A stretch of 7,860 nucleotides of DNA from Clostridiales bacterium. GTDB lineage: Bacteria > Bacillota > Clostridia > Christensenellales > UBA1242. The DNA is taken from NCBI GenBank assembly GCA_003453435.1, contig DMLH01000072.1, forward strand, positions 1-7,860. Reading direction: 5' to 3'. The notes below the pieces were generated by a model, which saw only the letters and a list, made by a program, of their open reading frames with translations, ran no database searches and had not been told where the DNA came from. Below, piece by piece: positions 1 to 4,939 of this stretch; positions within the stretch are counted from its first letter, which is position 1; every line of letters starts with the position of its first letter. The position numbers and the translations under genes were made by a program.

Positions 1-112
1 AAGAGTTGAAAAGGTTGAAGATGTTTTAAAACTTGACGAAAAAGTAAAAGTTGAAGTTATTAAAATTGACGACAAAGGTAGAGTAGACCTTAAACTTGTT
101 GAAAAGTTATAA
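1..112 (+). CDS. pnp: Polynucleotide phosphorylase, C-terminal end (partial; S1 RNA-binding domain)
   Basis: This is the 3' end of a gene entering from the left; the frame runs from base 2 to the TAA at 110-112 and gives 36 residues. The peptide begins RVEKVEDVLKL and continues with VEVIKIDDKGRVDLKL. It matches the last strands of an S1 (OB-fold) domain as found at the end of bacterial PNPase, where 'R(I/V)xKVEDVLKxGDEVxVKVIEID..GRxxLS' is typical. The family enzyme is a phosphorolytic 3'-5' exoribonuclease of mRNA decay, and S1 helps to hold the RNA. Here the usual 'GDE' reads 'DEK', a minor variation. The catalytic core lies outside the window, so another S1 protein (a Tex- or RpsA-like protein) is possible, but the RVEKVEDVLKL stretch favours PNPase. 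A terminator follows 12 bases after the stop. Confidence 0.72.
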   Translation, partial: RVEKVEDVLKLDEKVKVEVIKIDDKGRVDLKLVEKL

Positions 113-124
113 TTTAAGTTAAGT

Positions 125-154
125 AAAAAAGATAGCATTTTTGCTATCTTTTTT
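125..154. terminator. Bidirectional intrinsic terminator between pnp and the convergent small gene
   Basis: The arms GATAGCA (131-137) and TGCTATC (142-148) pair around a TTTT loop. A6 (125-130) precedes them and T6 (149-154) follows. The A-run and T-run flank the stem symmetrically, so it would work on both strands: for pnp from the left and for the small minus-strand gene ending at 181. Confidence 0.88.
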
Positions 155-180
155 GGTAAAAACTGCTTTCTTATGTACCA

Positions 181-366
181 TTAAAAGAAGTCGCGATTTC
201 CTCGACATCCACAACCACAACTGCTACTACCAATAAAATTACCGCCTTCCATTGAAAGAACAAGTAGGAGAAGTAGAAGGAAGTTTGAATTGGTATTTAA
301 GTCAATATTGTTTGCCGAAGTGAAAACTGATAGAAGTAAAATTAACAAGACATCCTGAGAAAACAT
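181..366 (-). CDS. Small Leu-rich hydrophobic protein with a C-terminal CGCGC motif (61 aa, unknown function)
   Basis: I do not recognise this gene by name. It is probably real because a strong Shine-Dalgarno (GGAGG, 373-377) sits 6 bases before the ATG and a bidirectional terminator lies about 27 bases past the stop. The product has two leucine-rich hydrophobic blocks, residues 6-15 (VLLILLLSVF) and 29-37 (FLLLLLLVL), separated by an Asn-rich polar linker. It ends in a Gly/Ser stretch carrying three alternating cysteines (C50, C52, C54) and the tail RGNRDFF. Each hydrophobic block is too short for a standard membrane helix, so a surface-associated, hairpin-like or amphipathic peptide is as likely as a transmembrane one. 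Short Leu-rich, Gly/Cys-ending peptides are common and mostly uncharacterised in Clostridia. It is divergent from the ArsR-type gene, with palindromes between them, which suggests shared control. CGCGC could bind a thiophilic metal; that is inference only. Confidence 0.72.
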   Translation of the reverse strand: MFSQDVLLILLLSVFTSANNIDLNTNSNFLLLLLLVLSMEGGNFIGSSSCGCGCRGNRDFF

Positions 367-372
367 ATAATA

Positions 373-377
373 CCTCC
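373..377 (-). promoter_or_regulatory. Shine-Dalgarno of the 61-aa gene
   Basis: The minus strand reads GGAGG with 6 bases to the ATG at 366-364. It is the best ribosome site in the window and is the main reason to accept this very small gene. Confidence 0.85.
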
Positions 378-406
378 ATTTCTACAATTTTTTACCATAT
401 AATCTA

Positions 407-445
407 ATATGCTACAAAAGTTTTATTTGTGCATATTTTCATATG
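407..445. promoter_or_regulatory. Overlapping inverted repeats in the divergent region: candidate ArsR-type operator
   Basis: Two palindromes share an arm. ATATGC(T)ACAAA (407-418) pairs with TTTGTGCATAT (426-436) with one bulged T. CATAT (432-436) pairs with ATATG (441-445) across TTTC. The second lies over the expected -35 (437-442) of the rightward promoter. The first covers the region upstream of a possible leftward -10 (TTATAT on the minus strand, 397-402). ArsR/SmtB operators are typically imperfect AT-rich inverted repeats at such places. The assignment to this regulator is inferred from position. Confidence 0.5.
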
Positions 446-456
446 TAAAAAATATT

Positions 457-465
457 TGATAAAAT
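457..465 (+). promoter_or_regulatory. Extended -10 promoter of the arsR-type gene
   Basis: TGA-TAAAAT, with the hexamer at 460-465, has the same extended -10 form as four other genes here. The matching -35 position (TTTCAT, 437-442, 17-base spacer) is weak, as is common for extended -10 promoters. The predicted start near 472 gives a leader of about 28 bases, ending in AGGAAG (489-494) five bases before the ATG. Confidence 0.6.
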
Positions 466-499
466 TATTTTATAAAATTTATATTATTAGGAAGTTTTT

Positions 500-850
500 A
501 TGGAATCTCAAAAAATATTATTAAATCAAGATAAGGTTAAAGATATTAAGTTTTATTTGCCAGAGGAAAAAACCTGCTACAAACTTGCAGACTTTTTTAG
601 CATTTTTAGTGATACTACAAGGATTAAAATTTTGTCGGCACTTGCTGTTAGTGAAATGTGTGTTAATGATATTTCAAGAATTTTAAACATAAATCAAACT
701 ACGGTAAGCCATCAACTTAAACTTTTAAAAGGCATTGGCGCGGTTAAATTTAGGCGAAGTGGCAAAATTATGTACTATTCACTTGCAAGTTCTGTTATTA
801 ACGATTGCTTGCTTTCTGGCGTTGATTATTTGCAGGCAGTGCAGGTTTAA
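500..850 (+). CDS. ArsR/SmtB-family winged-helix transcriptional regulator
   Basis: This 116-residue protein has typical family length. ArsR/SmtB proteins are dimeric cytoplasmic repressors released by metals or other signals. The core runs from about residue 29: LADFFSIFSDTTRIKIL (helices 1-2), SEMCVNDISRIL (helix 3), NINQTTVSHQLKLLKGIG (recognition helix) and VKFRRSGKIMYYSL (the beta wing). The metal-site helix 3 carries only one Cys (C54, 'MCVND') where CadC/ArsR types have CVC. The helix-5 positions that bind zinc in SmtB/CzrA (D, H, H, E) are Ser, Val, Tyr and a non-acidic residue here. C26 just before helix 1 and C103 in the last helix are the other thiols. It may therefore sense a thiophilic ion or redox state through C26/C54, or no metal at all. 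The start is set by AGGAAG five bases upstream. No transporter gene is adjacent; the divergent neighbour is the 61-aa CGCGC peptide. Confidence 0.9.
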   Translation: MESQKILLNQDKVKDIKFYLPEEKTCYKLADFFSIFSDTTRIKILSALAVSEMCVNDISRILNINQTTVSHQLKLLKGIGAVKFRRSGKIMYYSLASSVINDCLLSGVDYLQAVQV

Positions 851-858
851 ATAATTAT
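830..858 (+). promoter_or_regulatory. Possible promoter for the structured RNA
   Basis: TTGCAG (830-835) and AATTAT (853-858) are spaced by 17 bases, overlapping the end of the arsR-type gene. The predicted start near 865 is just before the first hairpin. The match is weak, and the RNA could instead be the 3' tail of the upstream mRNA. Confidence 0.3.
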
Positions 859-865
859 TTTGTTA

Positions 866-987
866 TGTTTCGTGTAGCCCAGTAGGCGCTATGGCACGTA
901 AACGCAAGGTTTAATTGCTCATAATCACATAAACAACCTTTGCTGTTTAGAAGTATATAAAGATGCAGGTTAAGTCCTGCATTTTTT
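866..987 (+). ncRNA. Candidate structured RNA (sRNA, 3' UTR or asnS leader) of unknown class
   Basis: No gene fits the 217 bases between the arsR-type stop and asnS, but the first part is well structured. Hairpin 1 pairs CGTG (871-874) with CACG (895-898) and TAGC (875-878) with GCTA (888-891), with an inner CC/GG pair. Hairpin 2 pairs AAACGCAAGGTT (900-911) with AACCTTTGCTGTTT (935-948), 12 pairs with two single-base bulges. A terminator hairpin closes it at 963-987. I find no match to the consensus elements I can recall for T-box (no GGGTGGNACCGCG), SRP RNA, RNase P, tmRNA or the common riboswitches. It could be an independent sRNA, a structured 3' UTR of the upstream gene, or a terminator-type leader, though asnS also has its own promoter downstream. 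Confidence 0.42.
963..987 (+). terminator. Intrinsic terminator before asnS
   Basis: ATGCAGG (963-969) and CCTGCAT (976-982) pair around TTAAGT, followed by T6 (982-987). It ends transcription of the arsR-type gene and/or the structured RNA. It also argues against starting asnS at the in-frame ATG at 963, which lies inside the hairpin. Confidence 0.85.
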
Positions 988-1035
988 GTGATAATTATAA
1001 ATATAATGGCTTTTACTTTATTTTTTTTGCTGTGT

Positions 1036-1045
1036 GTGATAAAAT
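1036..1045 (+). promoter_or_regulatory. Extended -10 promoter of asnS
   Basis: GTGA-TAAAAT, hexamer 1040-1045, with TTTATT (1017-1022) at a 17-base spacing. The 11-mer TGTGATAAAAT recurs exactly before the phosphodiesterase gene. The predicted start near 1052 leaves a very short leader holding AGGAG (1058-1062), five bases before the ATG. A second candidate, TATAAT at 1002-1007, cannot be excluded. Confidence 0.6.
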
Positions 1046-1067
1046 AATAAGTGTTACAGGAGTTTTT

Positions 1068-2456
1068 ATGAAAGTGACTTTGATTAAAGATTTGCAAAAA
1101 GAATATAAGGATTTAGATGGCAAAGAAATTTGCGTTGCTGGTTGGGTTAAAAGTGTTAGGGCAAACGGAAGCATTGGTTTTATTGATTTGAATGATGGAA
1201 CCGCTTTTAAAGGGCTTCAGGTTGTGTTTGATGCAAAACTTGAGAACTTTGATGTTGTTGAAAAGTTGAATACAGGCTCATCTGTTGTTTGCAGTGGTAA
1301 ACTTGTTTTAACGCCAGAAGCCAAACAGCCATACGAAATGCACGCACAAAGCGTTGAAGTTGTAAGTGCTACGGATAATGAATATCCGCTTCAAAAAAAG
1401 CGCCATAGTATTGAATTTTTAAGAGATTTAGCCTATTTAAGACCAAGAACCAACACTTTTCAAGCGGTTTTTAGAATAAGAAGTGTTGCAGCAATGGCAG
1501 TTCACACATATTTTCAAGAACATGGATTTTTGTATGTGCATACTCCACTTATTACTTGTACAGATTGTGAGGGTAGTGACCAAATGTTTAAGGTTACAAC
1601 TTTCAACTTTGATAACTTGCCAAAACTAGAAAATGGCAAAGTAGATTTTTCGCAAGACTTGTTTGGCAAAGAGGCATTTATAACAGGAAGTGGACAACTT
1701 CACGGCGAAGCCTTTGCTATGGCATTTAACAAAATTTATACTTTTGGACCAACTTTTAGAACGGAAAATAGCAACACCAAAATTCACGCAAACGAGTTTT
1801 GGATGATTGAGCCAGAAATGGCATTTTGTGACCTAAATGGACTTATGGATACAGAAGAAGAAATGCTTAAGTTTGTTGTTAAGTATGTTATGGAAAAATG
1901 TCCGGACGAACTTGAATTTTGCGATAAATGGATTTCAAATGGTTTATTAAACAAATTAAACAACCTTGTTAATAGTGAATTTAAACGCATATCTCACCAT
2001 GATTGCATTGATTTATTAAAAAAATCTGGCAGAGTGTGGGAGTTTGAGCCCGATTATGAAGGTGATATCCAAAAAGAGCACGAAAAATATTTAACAGAAT
2101 ATTTTGGTGGCCCAGTATTTATTACAGATTGGCCAAAGGACATTAAGGCATATTACATGAAAGTTAACCCTGATGGAAAAACTGTTGCAGCAGTTGACCT
2201 TATTGTGCCAGAAGCAGGCGAACTTATGGGTGGAAGCCAAAGAGAAGAAAATTTAGATGTACTTTTAAAAAGGATGCATGACCTAAATGTTGATGAGAGC
2301 AAACTTGATTGGTATGTTAATTTAAGGCGTTTTGGCGGTTGTGTTCACGCAGGCTTTGGAATGGGTTTTGAAAGACTTATTATTTATTTAACAGGTATGG
2401 ATAATATTAGAGATGTTATACCTTTTCCAAGAACTCCAAAAAACTGTCAATACTAA
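1068..2456 (+). CDS. asnS: Asparagine--tRNA ligase (AsnRS, class IIb)
   Basis: This cytoplasmic enzyme charges tRNA-Asn with asparagine using ATP. The 462 residues match the usual bacterial length of about 460. An N-terminal OB-fold anticodon-binding domain spans about residues 18-100 (CVAGWVKSVRANGSIGFIDL). The class II catalytic domain shows motif 1 around 146-160 (HTYFQEHGFLYVHTP), the SGQLHGE segment at 208-214, motif 2 with FRTEN (220-224) and the following EFWMIEPE, GGSQRE (399-404) and motif 3 GFGMGFERL (429-437). The ending PFPRTPKN is that of AsnRS rather than AspRS. The start was chosen at 1068 because AGGAG lies five bases upstream and the MKVTLIKDL N-terminus fits the family. The longer reading frame from 963 would run through a terminator and adds an unrelated 35 residues. 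It is a single-gene unit with its own promoter and terminator. Confidence 0.97.
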   Translation: MKVTLIKDLQKEYKDLDGKEICVAGWVKSVRANGSIGFIDLNDGTAFKGLQVVFDAKLENFDVVEKLNTGSSVVCSGKLVLTPEAKQPYEMHAQSVEVVSATDNEYPLQKKRHSIEFLRDLAYLRPRTNTFQAVFRIRSVAAMAVHTYFQEHGFLYVHTPLITCTDCEGSDQMFKVTTFNFDNLPKLENGKVDFSQDLFGKEAFITGSGQLHGEAFAMAFNKIYTFGPTFRTENSNTKIHANEFWMIEPEMAFCDLNGLMDTEEEMLKFVVKYVMEKCPDELEFCDKWISNGLLNKLNNLVNSEFKRISHHDCIDLLKKSGRVWEFEPDYEGDIQKEHEKYLTEYFGGPVFITDWPKDIKAYYMKVNPDGKTVAAVDLIVPEAGELMGGSQREENLDVLLKRMHDLNVDESKLDWYVNLRRFGGCVHAGFGMGFERLIIYLTGMDNIRDVIPFPRTPKNCQY

Positions 2457-2477
2457 TATTGCAGTAATTAAAATTTT

Positions 2478-2510
2478 AAAAAAAGTAGGCAGTGCCTACT
2501 TTTTAATTTT
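2478..2510. terminator. Bidirectional intrinsic terminator after asnS
   Basis: GTAGGC (2485-2490) and GCCTAC (2494-2499) pair around AGT, extended by A and T runs (2478-2484 and 2500-2504) and followed by a further T-rich stretch. It ends asnS from the left. On the minus strand it would end any transcript from the decayed gene at 2515-2750. Confidence 0.88.
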
Positions 2511-2514
2511 TTTA

Positions 2515-2750
2515 CTTATTTAATTCTTCTAAAAGTTCTTCTGCGTGCATTTTTGCTAAATCCACTTTTCTGCTATATTTTGCTTCTGCCTTAGTAGTTT
2601 TAACTGAAGCAGTTCTATAGATAGTGCAAATTCCTTGCAATGTTTAAGTATTTCATAGTCTGCTTCTGCCATTTTTGCAAGGTTTTTTGATATACTGCCT
2701 ATATGGAACTTCCGTGAGCAAAACCTAAATAGTTGGCAAAATCTGCTGAA
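2515..2750 (-). pseudogene. Decayed minus-strand gene, unidentified
   Basis: The gap between asnS and uvrC has no intact frame, but the minus strand carries protein-like pieces in three frames in a consistent order. About 2747-2699 reads SADFANYLGFAHGSS. About 2695-2610 reads ISKNLAKMAEADYEI and then LKHCKEFALSIE. About 2610-2515 reads TASVKTTKAEAKYSR, KVDLAKMHAEELLEELNK and a TAA at 2513-2515. At least two frameshifts and the missing N-terminus would be needed to explain this. The pieces are helical and charged. The first weakly resembles the 'F..YL..A.GS' turn of four-helix-bundle (23S intervening-sequence type) proteins, which is not enough to name it. The terminator directly after the last piece supports a former minus-strand gene. 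Confidence 0.45.
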
Positions 2751-2767
2751 ATTTATTGTACAATTAT

Positions 2768-2796
2768 TTTATTAAACGCTTGTTTTGTGATATCAT
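2768..2796 (+). promoter_or_regulatory. Promoter of uvrC, extended -10 next to the start codon
   Basis: TTTATT (2768-2773), a 17-base spacer ending TGTGA (2786-2790), and TATCAT (2791-2796). The expected transcription start (2802-2804) coincides with the ATG at 2804, so the mRNA would be leaderless or nearly so. Confidence 0.55.
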
Positions 2797-2803
2797 ATAT
2801 TAT

Positions 2804-4621
2804 ATGAACCAAATGTTGAAGGAAAAACTTTTGACTTTGCCAACATCCAGTGGTGTTTATTTAATGAAAGATAGCACTAATAATATTATATATGTGGGCA
2901 AAGCAAAAAATTTAAAGCGAAGGGTTAATAGTTATTTTATTGGTAACGACAAGCCAATTAAAACTTTTAATTTGGTGCAAAATATTGCAGATTTTGATTT
3001 TATTTTGACTCCAAGCGATACTGACGCTTTTTTGCTTGAAAACAACCTAATAAAAAAATATCAACCGCATTTTAATATTTTGCTAAAAGATGGAAAGAAT
3101 TATCCCTATTTAAAAATAAATTTAAAAGAGGATTATCCTAAACTGGAAATTACAAGAAAAGTTAAAAATGACGGCTCAAAATATTTTGGGCCATACTTTA
3201 ACGGCATTTCACCTACAGAAATTTTAAAAATCGTTTCACGCGCATTTTGTTTAAGAACATGTAATAAAAAAATTGATGCTGGTAAGGAAAATGGCAAGCC
3301 TTGTTTAAATTATAGTTTAGGGCTTTGCAGTGGTGCATGTTGTGGATATATTACAAAAGAAGAATACAAAAAGCAAATTGACAAGTTGATTGAATTTTTA
3401 AAAGGTGACACAAAAGAAGTTGAGCAAATTTTAAAACAAAAAATGCAACTTGCCAGTGATACTCAAAATTATGAAAAAGCAATTGAAATTAGAGATGAAA
3501 TAAAATCATTAAATAATTTAAAGCAAAAATACACAACACAATTTCCAAAATTATTCAATCAGGATGTTATGGGATACTATTCCACTGGTACAAATGCGGT
3601 TATAACAACAATGATAATAAGAAATGGAAAACTTATGGGCATTGAAAACTTTACACTTAATAATTTGCAGGATTTTGAGTCAATTGCAAGTTCATTTTTG
3701 CTTCAATATTACAGCAACAGACAGATACCTAAAAAAATTGTTTTACCACAAAATATTTTAGACGAAAGCGAAATTTTGGCATTTTTATCACAAAAAAGTT
3801 CTCAAAATGTGCAATTTATTGTTGCTCAAAAGGGAAAAAACAAAAGGCTTGTTGAACTTGCAAGTCAAAACGGAAAGGAATATTTGGAAAAATCTATAGG
3901 TATTACCAAAACAAGAGAAATGAAAACAATGGGTGCAATAAGCAGATTAAAAGATGTTCTAAATTTATCAAATCCGCCTTATAGAATTGAATGTTATGAC
4001 ATATCACATATTAGTGGCACAAATGGTGTTGCCAGTATGGTAGTGTTTATAAATGGTGAGCCGGCAAAAACTCATTACAGAAAGTTTAATATTAAAACTG
4101 TTGAGGGAAATGATGATTTTGCAAGTATGCAAGAAGTTTTGAGTAGACGTTTAAGTGAATTGAAAAGTTCAAATGACATCAGTTTTTCATCAAATCCCAA
4201 TTTAATTGTTATTGATGGTGGCAAAGGTCAACTTTCTAGCGTTGCAGAAATTTTGCAAAGTTTGGGTTCAAATATACCATTATGCTCGCTAGCAAAACAA
4301 GAGGAGGAGATTTTCACAATTAATAACACGGATAGCATTAAACTTAAAAGAAGTGATGTTGCTTTGCAATTACTCCAAAGAATTAGGGATGAAGCCCATA
4401 GATTTGCTATAACTTTTCACAGGTCAAAACGAGGTAAGGCAATGGTTAAAAGTGAATTGGATGAAATTAAAGGCATTGGCAAAGTTAAAAAAACGCTTTT
4501 ATTTGATAAGTTTGGTAGTATTGAAAACATTAAAAATTCAACTATTCAGGAACTAATGCTTGTTAAAGGAATAACTGAAAGTGAAGCAATTGAAATTTTA
4601 AATATTTTAAATAAAAAATAG
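2804..4621 (+). CDS. uvrC: Excinuclease ABC subunit C (UvrC)
   Basis: UvrC makes the 3' and 5' incisions around bulky DNA lesions after UvrA/UvrB recognition (nucleotide excision repair, cytoplasm). The 605 residues match the family's usual 590-620. Order of domains: the GIY-YIG nuclease at about 14-95 (GVY 17-19, YVGKAK 30-35, R39/R40, E79); a cysteine cluster fitting the UvrC iron-sulfur motif (C153, C167, C175, C179, with extra C149 and C180); the UVR motif that binds UvrB, about 206-233; the RNase H-like endonuclease with YDISH (D399), DGGKGQ (D471) and RDEAHRFA (H532); and tandem helix-hairpin-helix at about 551-605 (IKGIGKVKK, LVKGITESEA). Start: ATG 2804 (MNQMLKEK) or ATG 2813; neither has a Shine-Dalgarno. 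An upstream in-frame TTG at 2756 lies before the promoter -10 and is unlikely. The stop codon lies inside the terminator stem. uvrA and uvrB are not in the window. Confidence 0.97.
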   Translation: MNQMLKEKLLTLPTSSGVYLMKDSTNNIIYVGKAKNLKRRVNSYFIGNDKPIKTFNLVQNIADFDFILTPSDTDAFLLENNLIKKYQPHFNILLKDGKNYPYLKINLKEDYPKLEITRKVKNDGSKYFGPYFNGISPTEILKIVSRAFCLRTCNKKIDAGKENGKPCLNYSLGLCSGACCGYITKEEYKKQIDKLIEFLKGDTKEVEQILKQKMQLASDTQNYEKAIEIRDEIKSLNNLKQKYTTQFPKLFNQDVMGYYSTGTNAVITTMIIRNGKLMGIENFTLNNLQDFESIASSFLLQYYSNRQIPKKIVLPQNILDESEILAFLSQKSSQNVQFIVAQKGKNKRLVELASQNGKEYLEKSIGITKTREMKTMGAISRLKDVLNLSNPPYRIECYDISHISGTNGVASMVVFINGEPAKTHYRKFNIKTVEGNDDFASMQEVLSRRLSELKSSNDISFSSNPNLIVIDGGKGQLSSVAEILQSLGSNIPLCSLAKQEEEIFTINNTDSIKLKRSDVALQLLQRIRDEAHRFAITFHRSKRGKAMVKSELDEIKGIGKVKKTLLFDKFGSIENIKNSTIQELMLVKGITESEAIEILNILNKK

Positions 4622-4640
4622 GCATTTTGCCTATTTTTTT
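4613..4640. terminator. Bidirectional terminator overlapping the uvrC stop codon
   Basis: AAAAAATAGGCA (4613-4624) pairs perfectly with TGCCTATTTTTT (4628-4639) around TTT. The uvrC TAG (4619-4621) is part of the 5' arm. The flanking A/T runs make it usable for minus-strand transcripts arriving from the phosphodiesterase gene. Confidence 0.92.
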
Positions 4641-4648
4641 GTGTTATT

Positions 4649-4798
4649 TTAGTTTTTATCGTCTGTAAAGTAATAGGTGCTTACATTAAAATAATATGCA
4701 AACATATTACAATATCGAAATTAGGTATTCTAGTTGGTATTGGCTAAGTCCTTTTTCAATTCTAAGTTCTTTAATGTATTACCAAAATTATTTTTCAT
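4649..4798 (-). pseudogene. Decayed XRE-family helix-turn-helix regulator
   Basis: No intact frame exists, yet the minus strand carries the pieces of a small XRE (Cro/CI-type) DNA-binding protein in order. From ATG at 4798-4796: MKNNFGNTL (frame 1), then KELRIEKGLSQYQL (frame 2), then TRIPNFDIVI (frame 3), then FAYYFNVSTYYFTDDKN and TAA at 4651-4649 (frame 1 again). These are the family's signature segments: 'FGxxLKELRxEKGLSQxQLA', 'xRxPxxxxLxKIAxYFNVSTDYL'. The first shift is explained by one base lost in the TTAAAG A-run. The middle of the HTH domain (about 25 residues between QYQL and TRIP) is missing, so an internal deletion also occurred. The remaining 150 bases compare with about 200-350 for intact members. 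It cannot make a working repressor. It is probably a remnant of a mobile element or an old regulatory unit. Confidence 0.82.
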
Positions 4799-4846
4799 AA
4801 TTAAGTTTTGTCAAGTTTTCGGCATTTCTAGATATATTCTAAAAAA

Positions 4847-4882
4847 ATATTTGGAAATGATGGTAAACTCAACTCCAAATAT
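4847..4882. repeat. Inverted repeat upstream of the decayed XRE gene (possible old operator)
   Basis: ATATTTGGA (4847-4855) and TCCAAATAT (4874-4882) form a perfect 9-base inverted repeat with an 18-base spacer. It lies about 50-85 bases upstream of the decayed regulator's start. On the minus strand a possible promoter overlaps it: TTGAGT (4872-4867), 17 bases, TATTTT (4849-4844). Position suggests an autoregulatory operator. The rest of the 4799-4939 gap shows nothing else I can support. Confidence 0.35.
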
Positions 4883-4939
4883 ATCATTAAAATCGCTAAA
4901 TCAATAAAAGCTAAAATTAGTGATTTATTATTATTTAAA

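Noticed and set aside
868..1060. T-box riboswitch controlling asnS
   Set aside because: The conserved T-box sequence (GGGTGGNACCGCG type) and a long Stem I are absent, and asnS has its own promoter after the terminator.
963..1067. N-terminal extension of AsnRS by 35 residues from the ATG at 963
   Set aside because: It starts inside a terminator hairpin, lies before the promoter -10 at 1040, has no similarity to AsnRS, and the ATG at 1068 has a proper AGGAG site.
855..1097. 80-aa minus-strand reading frame
   Set aside because: It crosses the structured RNA, terminator and asnS start, has no ribosome site and a composition unlike a protein.
1784..1990. 68-aa minus-strand reading frame inside asnS
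   Set aside because: Antisense shadow of the catalytic domain of AsnRS.
2756..2803. TTG start giving a 16-residue longer UvrC
   Set aside because: It lies upstream of the predicted -10 (2791-2796), has no ribosome site, and the UvrC family begins near MLKEKLxxLP.
4890..4926. Terminator directly before the end of the phosphodiesterase gene
   Set aside because: AAATCGCTAA/TTAGTGATTT has a mismatch on the minus strand, a 17-base loop and no T-run; the uvrC terminator is the likelier end.
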